From: Fictibacillus nanhaiensis
GTDB lineage: Bacteria > Bacillota > Bacilli > Bacillales > Fictibacillaceae
DNA length: 64,000 nt
NCBI RefSeq assembly: GCF_023715445.1
Contig: NZ_JAMBOD010000005.1
Location: 1-64,000, forward strand
Direction of reading: 5' to 3'
Both the position numbers and the translations under genes were made by a program. Positions 7,996-15,886 of this stretch are shown here, in pieces (position 1 is the stretch's first letter; every line of letters starts with the position of its first letter). The notes under the pieces are model-generated. The model had not been told where the DNA came from and searched no databases. It saw only the letters and a program-made list of their open reading frames with translations.

Positions 7996-9834
7996 ATGAC
8001 GACATTCAACGAAATAATTACGGGCTCACGAGAGGTGGCGGAACTACATTCGGTACCGCCGAGCAAATACGATAGGGAGACACACGGACTAGTCGAGCGG
8101 TGGGAAATCGAGTTATCAACCGAAGACCGTCGACAACGAACATCAAGCGAGTTGCTATTCGCCTACCACATGTTCGAATGGTTCAAGTCGGAGCAGACGT
8201 TGACTAAGCCTGTCATTCTCGCCTGTCCCCCGGGTTACGGAAAATCTACCGGACTGAGAACGTTCTTGCATCACATTGTTAGAACGGATCCCACGTACGG
8301 AGCCATCGTCGTAAAAGAGAAAGTCGAGGATATCGAGGCCCTTGCGAATTACATTAACGGTGAACACGGAAGGTTCGCTTACTACATTAAAGGTAGCGAT
8401 AGATACGAAACACGTGAACAGTACGATATCCAGTTCGCTGAGCAAGAGCGTTACCCAATCGTATTAATGACGATGGAGCAGCTGAAACTCCAGACGGTTA
8501 AGAACGGGTTGAAAGACTTCGGTAGATTCGTTCTGCAAGGCACTAAGCGGAAGATACGCAGGGGAAATCTGTTCATCGATGAACGCCCGAAGCTATCCGT
8601 ATCCACGCTAATCTCGACGCAAGACCTGACGAAGTTCATGGAAGGCATTCGCTCAGTAGGGGTCGATCAATATAAAGGGACATACGAGCTACTTCGGGAG
8701 CTACGTAACAAGCTCGAGGACACCAATCTTAAACACGGAGACAAAACGCCTGCATATGAAGGTTTTCAGTTTCCTCAAAGTTTAAAAGCGGTGCTATTCG
8801 CAAGGTACGGGCACGACGACGTTGCCAAGTTCCGAGCGTTGGAAACGTTAATCGCAGAGGGCGGGGCAGTCGATAACATGCACGGCACATTCAAGTACTC
8901 GAGTACCATACGCATCGCCTACGACTGGACGGTTTACAATACGTTCATTATGGACGGCACAGGACGCTTCGACCCGAATTACATCACGAAGGACAATGAC
9001 TTTACGGTGCTTGCGCCACCGCCTGAGCATCGAGGCGAAAACATGGTATTCCACTTTTGCGACGAGTATCTATTCTCAGGCAATCAGCTACGTCAAGGTA
9101 AAATAAGCATCGATAACGTAGTCAGAGAGTGTAAGAGAATACAAGAGAAGCACCGCGGGCAGCTATTAATCGTAGCGACTAAAGAGTACATCGAGTCGTT
9201 AGTACCGCACTTCGAAGGCGACGTGTCGTTCAAACTTAAGCACTACGACGGCGGACGTGGGTCTAACGATTACCGTGACATCGATACTGCGGTGTATATC
9301 GGAAACATGTTCAAGGGCGAGTACGTTTATCGTGGGGCTACAGAAGTACTACTCGAGGGATTAGTTGATCGTGGCTTCCAAGCAGGTACGACAGTAGGTA
9401 AAAGCGGAATAAAACTCGATGACCCGTTAGTAGCCGAGTATCGTGACCTTGACCAAGCGGTAGACTTTACGCAAGAGATAAACCGGATGCGTGCGAACAA
9501 TAAGGAGCAGGACGTAAATATCTACGTACTGAACAAAGACCGTTCGATGATGGATCTTATCTATCGTGAGTATCCGAAAGCTCGACAAGAAGCGTATAGC
9601 CCTATCGATAAGTTAGTCATCAGCGAAGGCTCGCAAGAAGACTTAGTCATCGAGTTCCTAAAAACGATGGTACACGGACAAGAAATCGCTAAGAAGCTAG
9701 TACGTGAGCAGCTCGGCATTAAGTCGGATAACTTTAAAAAGATAATGAAAAGCGACCGAGTAAAGCAAGTTTGTCGAGAATTAGGCGTAGAGAATAACAA
9801 GTTCAAGTTCAAGAAAAACGGCGGGAAGTCGTAA
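7996..9834 (+). CDS. P-loop ATPase, superfamily 2 helicase-like, 612 aa
   Basis: Walker A is CPPGYGKST (residues 77-85) and a Walker B-like NLFIDERP occurs at 191-198, followed by long alpha/beta segments, so this is a nucleotide-driven motor of roughly helicase size. The spacing suits DEAD/DEAH-like or phage replication helicases, but I cannot see all SF2 motifs clearly. The C-terminus is Lys-rich (FKFKKNGGKS). Start ATG 7996 sits behind GAAAGGATACGATGTAAC, a leader almost repeated before the next gene. It is the largest gene of the element and probably its replication or DNA-processing enzyme. Confidence 0.7.
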   Translation: MTTFNEIITGSREVAELHSVPPSKYDRETHGLVERWEIELSTEDRRQRTSSELLFAYHMFEWFKSEQTLTKPVILACPPGYGKSTGLRTFLHHIVRTDPTYGAIVVKEKVEDIEALANYINGEHGRFAYYIKGSDRYETREQYDIQFAEQERYPIVLMTMEQLKLQTVKNGLKDFGRFVLQGTKRKIRRGNLFIDERPKLSVSTLISTQDLTKFMEGIRSVGVDQYKGTYELLRELRNKLEDTNLKHGDKTPAYEGFQFPQSLKAVLFARYGHDDVAKFRALETLIAEGGAVDNMHGTFKYSSTIRIAYDWTVYNTFIMDGTGRFDPNYITKDNDFTVLAPPPEHRGENMVFHFCDEYLFSGNQLRQGKISIDNVVRECKRIQEKHRGQLLIVATKEYIESLVPHFEGDVSFKLKHYDGGRGSNDYRDIDTAVYIGNMFKGEYVYRGATEVLLEGLVDRGFQAGTTVGKSGIKLDDPLVAEYRDLDQAVDFTQEINRMRANNKEQDVNIYVLNKDRSMMDLIYREYPKARQEAYSPIDKLVISEGSQEDLVIEFLKTMVHGQEIAKKLVREQLGIKSDNFKKIMKSDRVKQVCRELGVENNKFKFKKNGGKS

Positions 9835-9942
9835 GCTGCTCAAACCATCTGCGGGCATACGTACGCCATTTTCACAATGAATATACCACGACTCACTAAC
9901 CGAGTCAACAAATCAAACGGAAATGAAAGGATGCGATGTAAA

Positions 9943-10638
9943 ATGACGATGGAATTAGCGACACTAACAACGGCAACAGCCCCGACACTAGGCGACATAC
10001 AACGAAGGTTCAGCCGGTCCGGGGTAATCGATGTAGACGGACTAAAACGGGACACGGAGGCTTACCTCGACAAAACAATCAACGTAGACAGGGGCACACT
10101 CGACCTACTGGCGGGCGTATGGGCGTTCGTTGGCGAAACTATTGAACGGGAAGAATGGAGAAGCTACACACGGGAACAATGGGCGGAGCTTGAGTACGCA
10201 CACGTAGAATTATCGGGATATACCGAGCCTGACCTACAAGACGACTTGCTAACGAAGGTTGAATACGGAGCCATGACTATCGAAGAAGCTCGGGGCATAT
10301 ACGCAAGCTATCGAGAGTGCGCCTATCTTTTTTGCCTCGAAATGTATAGACCGAGACGTAGGGATCAACGGTACTGCTGCCCCGAATGCCGATGGAAACA
10401 AGCCGAAGCCGAGCGCAGATTCAAACGTACGGGAACATACCTCCCCGTTCATGTCTATCGTGACAATCGTGATGCTACAGACGAGCAGAACTACAAAGAG
10501 AACGTAACGACATACAAGCCGACTGTAATGGAACGGACAATCGAGCCGGCGGTTCGTCTCAGGGAACACGGAAGGAAGCGCAATAGGGTGCGTGAAGAAA
10601 AGATCGGATTCACCCCGATTAAGCATGACAAAGAGTGA
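9943..10638 (+). CDS. Putative zinc-finger protein, 231 aa
   Basis: Cysteines at 126, 131, 145, 146 and 149 (RECAYLFC ... RYCCPECR) form a likely zinc knuckle followed by a basic helix, as in small phage and plasmid nucleic-acid-binding proteins. The N-terminal 110 residues have no fold I know. The start is moved from 9877 to ATG 9943: the leader GAAAGGATGCGATGTAAAATGACG mirrors the leader of the preceding ATPase gene (GAAAGGATACGATGTAACATGACG), suggesting both are translated and controlled alike. It may be the partner of that ATPase. Confidence 0.65.
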   Translation: MTMELATLTTATAPTLGDIQRRFSRSGVIDVDGLKRDTEAYLDKTINVDRGTLDLLAGVWAFVGETIEREEWRSYTREQWAELEYAHVELSGYTEPDLQDDLLTKVEYGAMTIEEARGIYASYRECAYLFCLEMYRPRRRDQRYCCPECRWKQAEAERRFKRTGTYLPVHVYRDNRDATDEQNYKENVTTYKPTVMERTIEPAVRLREHGRKRNRVREEKIGFTPIKHDKE

Positions 10639-10806
10639 GGAAAAACACGTATATGTGATAAGGCGAACAGGTGTTCGATAGCAAAAGCCGGCTGTGTCAG
10701 GACACCTCTTCACTTGTCTACATCGTTATCCTATTTGCGTTGACCTTTAAGCCGGGTTAACGCTTATTTTAATTAAATAGATAGTGAGAAAAGGAGTGAT
10801 ATTGTG
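10639..10806 (+). promoter_or_regulatory. Intergenic region with possible promoter for the second XRE gene
   Basis: TTGACC near 10740 followed 18 bases later by TTATTT resembles a sigma-A promoter of moderate quality. An AAGGAGTGA ribosome binding site (10791-10799) follows. Interrupted GTGTTCGA and GTGTCAGGACACC words may be operator material. Confidence 0.35.
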
Positions 10807-11022
10807 ATGACGAATGAACGATTCAAAGCGATCAGATTATACCTTTCAATGACTCAATCGCAGTTTGCAGAGTTTCTCGATATATCCGTTTCAGCCGTTG
10901 GAATGATTGAGGCGGGTCATCGTGAAGTAAGCGGAAATGTGTCGGCGAAGCTAGCACGAAAGTTTCGAGCGACTGACGAGTTTATCGAATACTTGGAAAA
11001 CCGAAAGCGACTAGTAGACTAG
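10807..11022 (+). CDS. Second Cro/C1-type (XRE) regulator, 71 aa
   Basis: Single HTH domain: SMTQSQFAEFLDISVSAVGM then IEAGHREVSG, the typical XRE pattern. GTG 10804 and ATG 10807 are both possible after AAGGAGTGA; the ATG is used. It is the second such regulator in the same direction in the element. Two small repressor-like proteins may form a lysis-lysogeny-like pair, but unlike lambda-type switches both point the same way. Confidence 0.85.
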   Translation: MTNERFKAIRLYLSMTQSQFAEFLDISVSAVGMIEAGHREVSGNVSAKLARKFRATDEFIEYLENRKRLVD

Positions 11023-11046
11023 AGAAATCAAACGGGAGGTCAACGT

Positions 11047-11364
11047 ATGAATATTAGAACGCAAATGAAACGTTTATTAACGGCGCATCGTGAAGGTAAA
11101 TTATCGATGGGGCAATTCTTACACCGATTGAATCGGCTGATTACCACTCGGAAGGATGAGCCGACAATCCTTGAGGAAGTAGAGCCGGGGCTACACTTAA
11201 TCGAAACGACTGACGCACGACTAATCGCCAGTATCATAGATTCAGATGCGAAAGTACACGCTAAACAAAAGGATGCTAACGGGTTTACGAGTCAGATTCG
11301 AGTGACCGTAACTGACGAGCAGCTCGAAGAGATTCGCCTTAAGTCGGGGGTGAAAGTCGTATGA
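11047..11364 (+). CDS. Hypothetical element protein, 105 aa
   Basis: Good ribosome binding site (GGGAGGTCAACGT before ATG). A basic N-terminal helix (MNIRTQMKRLLTAHREGKLS) is followed by a mixed alpha/beta region. I do not recognise the family. It begins the tight chain of small overlapping genes 11047-12838; its stop overlaps the next start (TATGA). Confidence 0.6.
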   Translation: MNIRTQMKRLLTAHREGKLSMGQFLHRLNRLITTRKDEPTILEEVEPGLHLIETTDARLIASIIDSDAKVHAKQKDANGFTSQIRVTVTDEQLEEIRLKSGVKVV

Positions 11365-11483
11365 GCGAAGAAACGGTTTTACTAACCATACTTTCGAAGC
11401 TAACTCGCTTGGAACAGAAAATCAACGAGCTTAGTGATAAAGTCGAGTCAGTTGAGGAGCAAACGAGATATGCACGATACTGA
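11361..11483 (+). CDS. Small coiled-coil protein, 40 aa
   Basis: ATGA overlap with the previous gene indicates translational coupling. The product (begins MSEETVLLTILSKLTRLEQK) is a single amphipathic helix with heptad-like hydrophobic spacing, as in small phage-encoded oligomerising proteins. Its 3' end overlaps the next gene by 14 bases. The function is unknown. Confidence 0.55.
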   Translation: MSEETVLLTILSKLTRLEQKINELSDKVESVEEQTRYARY

Positions 11484-11862
11484 GCGAAATAAACGTAGAT
11501 TCAAGGCGTGTGCAATCCGAGAAACCGAGGGAACCGGATTAGGCATCGTTGAATACATCGACGACGGTCAAACGGTGGGTATTCACTCGCTATATTATCC
11601 TACGAAGCTATCGAATAAGGATACGTTTACGGAGACGATTAAGCACGTACTTGCGCAAGTTGATACGGATGACATCGTTATCCTCCGTACATCTATTTAC
11701 ATTAAGAACAAACGTGAGTGGGCCCGATCATTCGGCGACCGGTTAATAACGATGAGTGAGCCGTACAAGTCACACGCATTCGAAGAGCCGTTTATGCTCG
11801 CAGGTGATGCAATCAAACGGAAATCAACGATATGTGAGCTACTGGAGGATCCGCATGAGTAA
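11470..11862 (+). CDS. Hypothetical element protein, 130 aa
   Basis: ATG 11470 follows GAGGAG at 11454-11459 and lies inside the end of the 40-aa gene; the longer frame from 11434 has no such support. The product reads as an alpha/beta fold with regular hydrophobic strands (GIVEYIDD, DDIVILRTSIYI), a little like an RNase H-like or resolvase fold, but without recognisable catalytic motifs. Confidence 0.55.
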   Translation: MHDTERNKRRFKACAIRETEGTGLGIVEYIDDGQTVGIHSLYYPTKLSNKDTFTETIKHVLAQVDTDDIVILRTSIYIKNKREWARSFGDRLITMSEPYKSHAFEEPFMLAGDAIKRKSTICELLEDPHE

Positions 11863-11871
11863 GGAGAAGCG

Positions 11872-11994
11872 ATAGAACGATTCAGAGAAACACATCGAAA
11901 ACTAGAGGCGAGGCTAGACGAATTACTAGGACGAGAAGAAACGGAGGATTACGAGGATGCCACGAAAAGACTCACCGAAGAAGATGAGAGTTAA
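11872..11994 (+). CDS. Possible 40-aa charged protein with a non-standard start
   Basis: An open frame (ERFRETHRKLEARLDELL ...) lies between two genes and has an AGGAG 5 bases before an ATA codon at 11872. No ATG, GTG or TTG is available downstream of the in-frame stop. The charged helical composition matches its neighbours. Without a usable start codon this is a weak call; it could be a decayed gene. Confidence 0.25.
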   Translation: MERFRETHRKLEARLDELLGREETEDYEDATKRLTEEDES

Positions 11995-12286
11995 GCGATT
12001 CGGCTACGATGGAAAGCCTAGAGCGTATCTAAACGATAAGCATAAGAAGTGGGTCGAGGAAGTATTTGCTGAGGTCGAGGAACTCGCACACTTAAAACCT
12101 GCGCCAGTATATTGGAAAGCGCCTGGGCAATCGACAATCGTATTTAGTCAACGTGAGGAGGGCTACGAGGATGCTATGGAGAAAACGAGAGCCTATCGAG
12201 AAGCACGATCCGACAGGCGAAATGACCGAAGTAAGCAAAGACATGACAGACCGAGTTTTAATACGAGTTCAAAAAGAGGGGCGTAA
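11957..12286 (+). CDS. Basic hypothetical protein, 109 aa
   Basis: Strongly basic (begins MPRKDSPKKMRVKRFGYDGK), suggesting nucleic-acid binding. The ribosome binding site CGGAGG lies 10 bases before ATG. Its 3' third overlaps the next gene, in another frame, by more than 100 bases. The Arg/Lys-rich tail could partly reflect that shared sequence. Family unknown. Confidence 0.5.
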   Translation: MPRKDSPKKMRVKRFGYDGKPRAYLNDKHKKWVEEVFAEVEELAHLKPAPVYWKAPGQSTIVFSQREEGYEDAMEKTRAYREARSDRRNDRSKQRHDRPSFNTSSKRGA

Positions 12287-12491
12287 CGTCACGGTTAAGG
12301 TAAACAGCCGGCTGGACGGAACGCTTCTTTTTAATTGCGAATACATCACTGACGAAAGCGATAGACCGGCACACTACACAGCGGAATCCATTGCGAAAGA
12401 GTTCGTCAGGTCACAGGGGTTATACGCCGACCAAACCGTAAGCAACGTAGAACTACCCGTAGTAAGAACATTACGAAAGAGGAGTCGATAA
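12171..12491 (+). CDS. Hypothetical element protein, 106 aa
   Basis: Start ATG 12171 is supported by GAGGAGGG (12155-12162); the longer frame begins at GTG 12153 inside that site. It overlaps the preceding gene for about 115 bases in another frame, which is compact even for phage DNA. The product is beta-rich in the middle (VLIRVQKEGRNVTVKV) with no family recognised. Confidence 0.5.
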   Translation: MLWRKREPIEKHDPTGEMTEVSKDMTDRVLIRVQKEGRNVTVKVNSRLDGTLLFNCEYITDESDRPAHYTAESIAKEFVRSQGLYADQTVSNVELPVVRTLRKRSR

Positions 12492-12493
12492 GC

Positions 12494-12838
12494 ATGGGCG
12501 AAAGGTTATTCAGTCAAAAGGAACTTGACGGCATCGTTAAGGAACGGTTAGCACGGGAGCAGCGAAGATACGAGCGAGAGTTAGTCGAACTTGAATCCGG
12601 ACTAGAAACGGCAGGCACGAACTATCGAAAACTATACATCGAAGAGTTAAAGCGTAAGTCATTGCTAGATGCCGGCTTTACGCTAGACAACGTCGAACAA
12701 TACGTTAAGTTCATCGAAGATAGCGAAGATGTTGAGGCGGTCAAACGTCAGGCTAAGGAGATATCGAAATTAGCCGGGCTAGACGGATCAGGCAAGAAAG
12801 AAACGAAAGACAACGGATGGAACCCGTTCAAACAATAA
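12494..12838 (+). CDS. Phage scaffold-like protein, 114 aa
   Basis: The N-terminus RLFSQKELDGIVKERLAREQ closely follows the signature of Siphovirus capsid scaffolding proteins (F-S/T-Q-E-E-V-x-x-I-V-x-x-R-L-A-R). It is followed by a coiled coil and an acidic segment (FIEDSEDVEAVKRQAKEISK), as in the DUF4355/GP20 families. The ribosome binding site AGAGGAG precedes ATG. With no capsid gene in the element, a scaffold-like protein recalls satellite factors such as SaPI CpmB that redirect helper capsid assembly. That role is inference; family membership is moderately supported. Confidence 0.6.
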   Translation: MGERLFSQKELDGIVKERLAREQRRYERELVELESGLETAGTNYRKLYIEELKRKSLLDAGFTLDNVEQYVKFIEDSEDVEAVKRQAKEISKLAGLDGSGKKETKDNGWNPFKQ

Positions 12839-12864
12839 CTTACAAACTAAAGGGAGCGATCATT

Positions 12865-13608
12865 ATGGAACAACGATTATTTATGTATCAAGGGCAGGGC
12901 AAGCACGAACAGCATAAAGTCGTAAAGGTAGACAAGAGCGAAGCTCAGAAGTTAATCGACTCAGGCGTGGCTACTCCGGTATCTTTTGGTAAGTATCACG
13001 ACATTCGAAAGCAAGTGCAGTCAGCGCATCAGAAATACGTTAAGACACGGGACAAAGTAAAAAACAGCGAGCATCCGAAATACAATACACCCGGTTATCG
13101 TGAGTTCGAAATTGACGAGGCTTATAACGAGTTCGAAGCAGAGGTTAATCGTCTACAAATCGAATGGGCGCAGGAACGTACGAAGATGCAAGCCGAAGCA
13201 GAACGACGTTCAGCACGGGCAGCCGTTAACGTTAGTGACGCTGATAGGCAAGTAGCCGAACAAGTCGGGAATCGAATCCTAGCGTCAGTTAACGGGGCGT
13301 ATAGCGCATCGGAGTTACAGGCGGTAGTATCGCAGGCATCGAAGGATATCGCATATTTAAGTGACCCAGAAAAGACAGCTTTACTCAATAAGATGGGCGA
13401 CCTTGCCGATGCGATTCAAAAGCAGTCGGAACGGTACGGAGCGAAGGTTAGTCCGAAGTCAATCGTCAATAAGTTGCGAGATATCCGTAACGAAGACTTG
13501 TTAAGCCGAAAGGTTGCGGAACAATTGCCGGTAAGTGTAGGGCACGAATTATCGGTGCTACAACAGGTTAAGCGAAAGGGACGTACGCACATTCAGTCAC
13601 ACGGTTAA
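12865..13608 (+). CDS. Coiled-coil hypothetical protein, 247 aa
   Basis: Start ATG 12865 follows AAAGGGAG. The N-terminal ~55 residues look like a small alpha/beta domain (KVVKVDKSEAQKLIDSGV), then a long charged helix (about 60-125) and an Ala-rich helical C-terminal half. It directly follows the scaffold-like gene, so a structural or assembly role is conceivable. I do not recognise the family. Confidence 0.55.
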   Translation: MEQRLFMYQGQGKHEQHKVVKVDKSEAQKLIDSGVATPVSFGKYHDIRKQVQSAHQKYVKTRDKVKNSEHPKYNTPGYREFEIDEAYNEFEAEVNRLQIEWAQERTKMQAEAERRSARAAVNVSDADRQVAEQVGNRILASVNGAYSASELQAVVSQASKDIAYLSDPEKTALLNKMGDLADAIQKQSERYGAKVSPKSIVNKLRDIRNEDLLSRKVAEQLPVSVGHELSVLQQVKRKGRTHIQSHG

Positions 13609-13799
13609 ACGCGATCATGTACGCAAGCCTTCCGATTGCACGACTTCAAGCGAACTCGTCCCTCGTTTCTAGCCGGAGGAAAAAGCGTAGAGTAGAGCAG
13701 TTGAACGTCTCGGGAACCTGGTCGGGCTAAATCCGATAAAAACCGAGCAACACACGGCGGGGCTAAGCGCCTCGCCAAATTTTCGAAGGGAGTCAACTA
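13609..13799. other. Intergenic 191 bp, no gene supported
   Basis: GC-rich stretch with no ribosome-binding-site-linked ORF, immediately before the 110-aa gene and the TerS-like gene. In satellites a packaging (cos or pac) sequence can lie near terS; no recognisable site is visible. Confidence 0.35.
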
Positions 13800-14132
13800 A
13801 TGCACGAACTATCGAAACATCACGAGTGGATGTACGGATATCTCGAGTTGATAAACAAGCACCAACGATTAATCGAAGTAGATATCGCTGAAATAGTCGA
13901 TGCGACGAAGAAGCCGTTAGAAGCACTCGAGCAACAACCGACAGATACACCCGAGCATATTTACGGTGCTGTATTCGGTGCCTTACTACGAGCAATAGAG
14001 TTAAACAATTCGATGTCGAGGAATCACGCGGAAGAGTTAACGGGGTACAAGGTTAGTCAGCGTATCTCGTTCACATTCCGATTACTTCGATTGCTCGATA
14101 AGACTTACGCTAAAACGAAAGGAGCGAAGTAA
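13800..14132 (+). CDS. Hypothetical helical protein, 110 aa
   Basis: ATG follows GAAGGGAG. The product is predicted all-helical, with His-rich start (MHELSKHHEWMYGYLELINK). Its stop lies one base before the start of the TerS-like gene, so the two are co-translated and may act together, perhaps in packaging. No family recognised. Confidence 0.55.
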   Translation: MHELSKHHEWMYGYLELINKHQRLIEVDIAEIVDATKKPLEALEQQPTDTPEHIYGAVFGALLRAIELNNSMSRNHAEELTGYKVSQRISFTFRLLRLLDKTYAKTKGAK

Positions 14133-14133
14133 A

Positions 14134-14583
14134 TTGAACATACGAGAATTAGAATCGCATCTATACGCAGACAATCCGAAAAAGGTTAAGGCAGCGCATC
14201 TTTTGGTAAACAACGACTATGTGTCAAAAGAGGAAGCGAAGACTCAAGAGGAGATTGCCGAGGAGCTAGGGGTTACACGTCAGACGCTTTATACGTGGAG
14301 ACAAGACCCGATATTCCTTAAGTATTGCGAACAACTATCGGAGGTTAAGCTCATTGAGTTCCGGAGCCTAGTCGATTCCCAGTTAATCAAAGCAATCAAG
14401 GGAACGTCATCAAACGGGATCCCATCCATGAAAGCTTTGGACCTTTACTATAAACTATCGGGAAGACTCGTTGAGCGTAGCGAGGTTGTTACTGCCGAAG
14501 AAGCAAGCGTGAAGACACGACCACTAAATGACAAAGAGATTGAGCGTGAACTAGCAGAACTACAAAGCAAACTGAAGCATTAA
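14134..14583 (+). CDS. Small terminase-like helix-turn-helix protein (TerS-like), 149 aa
   Basis: TTG start behind AAAGGAG. Residues around TQEEIAEELGVTRQTLYTWR form an HTH like the N-terminal DNA-binding domain of phage small terminases (the phBC6A51-type HTH family). A helical oligomerisation segment (KALDLYYKLSGRLVER) and an acidic tail follow, at a length usual for TerS. In packaging, TerS recognises DNA for the large terminase; no large subunit is present here. Family knowledge: PICIs carry their own terS to divert helper packaging. A transposase-type HTH is an alternative reading. Confidence 0.65.
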   Translation: MNIRELESHLYADNPKKVKAAHLLVNNDYVSKEEAKTQEEIAEELGVTRQTLYTWRQDPIFLKYCEQLSEVKLIEFRSLVDSQLIKAIKGTSSNGIPSMKALDLYYKLSGRLVERSEVVTAEEASVKTRPLNDKEIERELAELQSKLKH

Positions 14584-14590
14584 AAATACT

Positions 14591-14615
14591 GGAGCATTCT
14601 AGGCTCTTTTTTATT
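14591..14615 (+). terminator. Weak terminator after the TerS-like gene
   Basis: Short stem GAGC / GCTC followed by TTTTTT. It separates the morphogenesis-like block from the AT-rich cargo genes. Confidence 0.4.
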
Positions 14616-14818
14616 AAAGTAGCTTAGCAGAAGGAATAAGCTATTTCACGTAGAATAAGCTAGTATAGAAGTGCATATATTGCAGTTAGTGCATATGTTT
14701 ATTATTGTTAATTAAGTGGAAGTAATGTAATATAAGATACAGATACAGTACTAACTAGTATCTTTTTCCGAATTCCTGCGTACAATATGATTACCAACTA
14801 TTTACTGGAGGAAATCAT

Positions 14819-15028
14819 ATGCGGAATCGGGACAAGGGAGGAGATGATGAGATGGCTACCAGTACTTTATATGAAAAGTTCACACTAACTGAAGCTACTG
14901 CTAATAAAATCCTCGAAACTTCGCGAACTATATTGCCTGAAATCAATGTATTTAACGACATAAAATTAAATGAAAAAGATAGAATTGCTCATGCAGCAAA
15001 TATTCTGAAATCTAGAAAATGCAAGTAG
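14819..15028 (+). CDS. Small protein upstream of the GNAT gene, 69 aa (possible partner or antitoxin)
   Basis: ATG 14819 has TGGAGGA 6 bases upstream; an internal ATG at 14852 with GGGAGGAG nearby is a second possible start (58 aa). The product is helical and charged (FTLTEATANKILETSRTILP) with no recognised domain and no clear ribbon-helix-helix. Its 3' end overlaps the start of the acetyltransferase gene by 10 bases, the arrangement of two-gene toxin-antitoxin modules. A TACAAT hexamer near 14781 may be its -10 box. The sequence is AT-rich compared with the element's core genes. Confidence 0.55.
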   Translation: MRNRDKGGDDEMATSTLYEKFTLTEATANKILETSRTILPEINVFNDIKLNEKDRIAHAANILKSRKCK

Positions 15029-15561
15029 TTAGTTTAAGAAGTCTAATTGATGCAGCTAAAGAGGGAAATGAGGAGAGGGAATTAAACGATTACCTTTCCT
15101 CATTTATATGTCGTAAAAACTATGATGTACAATCTTTTTTACATAACTACGCAATTAGTAACGAGGAACGGTCTTTTACTAGAACGAGCTTAGTAATAGA
15201 TGAAGAAAATAACAATGACATAATAGGGTATTTTACTCTTTTGGTAAAAGAATTTGATTTCAGTGAAGTTTCCGGAACCACTAGAAAAAAACTAACAAAT
15301 AGAAAAGATGCTGATGTATTTAATTCCATTTTAATTGCACAGCTTGGAAGATCGGATTCATACAAAGGAAGAGTTAGCGGTAAGGATATCTTAGAATTGG
15401 CTCTACATAACTGCAAATTAATTTTTGATTTATCAGCATTAAGAGTAGTATGCGTAGAATATGAACCAATACCCATTTTAAACGACTTTTACTTAAGTAA
15501 TGGTTTTTATTTCTTACAAGAGAATCCATCAGGCAACATATTAGCATATTTAAGATTGTAG
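15019..15561 (+). CDS. GNAT-family N-acetyltransferase, 180 aa (cargo)
   Basis: The order of strands and the segment IAQLGRSDSYKGRVSGKDIL followed by a helix fit the acetyl-CoA-binding core of GNAT enzymes, with the usual late motif LNDFYLSNGFYFL. It overlaps the small upstream gene by 10 bases, so they are coupled. It lies between the TerS-like gene and attR, the usual place for accessory cargo in phage satellites. GNAT toxins (TacT/AtaT type) acetylate aminoacyl-tRNAs, but an ordinary acetyltransferase is equally compatible with the sequence. Confidence 0.7.
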   Translation: MQVVSLRSLIDAAKEGNEERELNDYLSSFICRKNYDVQSFLHNYAISNEERSFTRTSLVIDEENNNDIIGYFTLLVKEFDFSEVSGTTRKKLTNRKDADVFNSILIAQLGRSDSYKGRVSGKDILELALHNCKLIFDLSALRVVCVEYEPIPILNDFYLSNGFYFLQENPSGNILAYLRL

Positions 15562-15563
15562 CT

Positions 15564-15592
15564 TGCGCCATTTATTGGCGTTATTTTTTTTT
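15564..15592 (+). terminator. Terminator after the cargo genes
   Basis: Stem CGCCA / TGGCG with loop TTTAT, then a long T run. Confidence 0.8.
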
Positions 15593-15596
15593 CTGT

Positions 15597-15886
15597 TTGC
15601 TACAATATGTAGATAATGAATTAAATCGATGCAGATAGTTTTATGCCACGTGTTGCTATCATGCATTCTACGGCGATTTTAAACGATTCATCGATGGGTA
15701 TACCCGTCTAATGTTCGAGAATCGCGAATCTCAGCAACGTTAATTCCCGCGCTTGCAATCTCGGTCAAGCTAACGTACAATAATTGGTAAGGAAACGAGG
15801 TTACGTAGTCGTACGCAATGAACCTCGCCTAATACCCGATTAAATGAACGGTGACCTATACGGAGCAGCACTCGGAAGTATTAATG
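15597..15886. other. Non-coding right end of the element
   Basis: No gene. An imperfect inverted repeat (GAGGTT at 15800-15805 and AACCTC at 15824-15829) and several short palindromic words lie within 250 bp of attR, where integrase arm sites would be expected. Confidence 0.4.

Noticed and set aside
10249-10713. Minus-strand ORF of 154 aa
   Set aside because: Antisense shadow of the zinc-finger gene.
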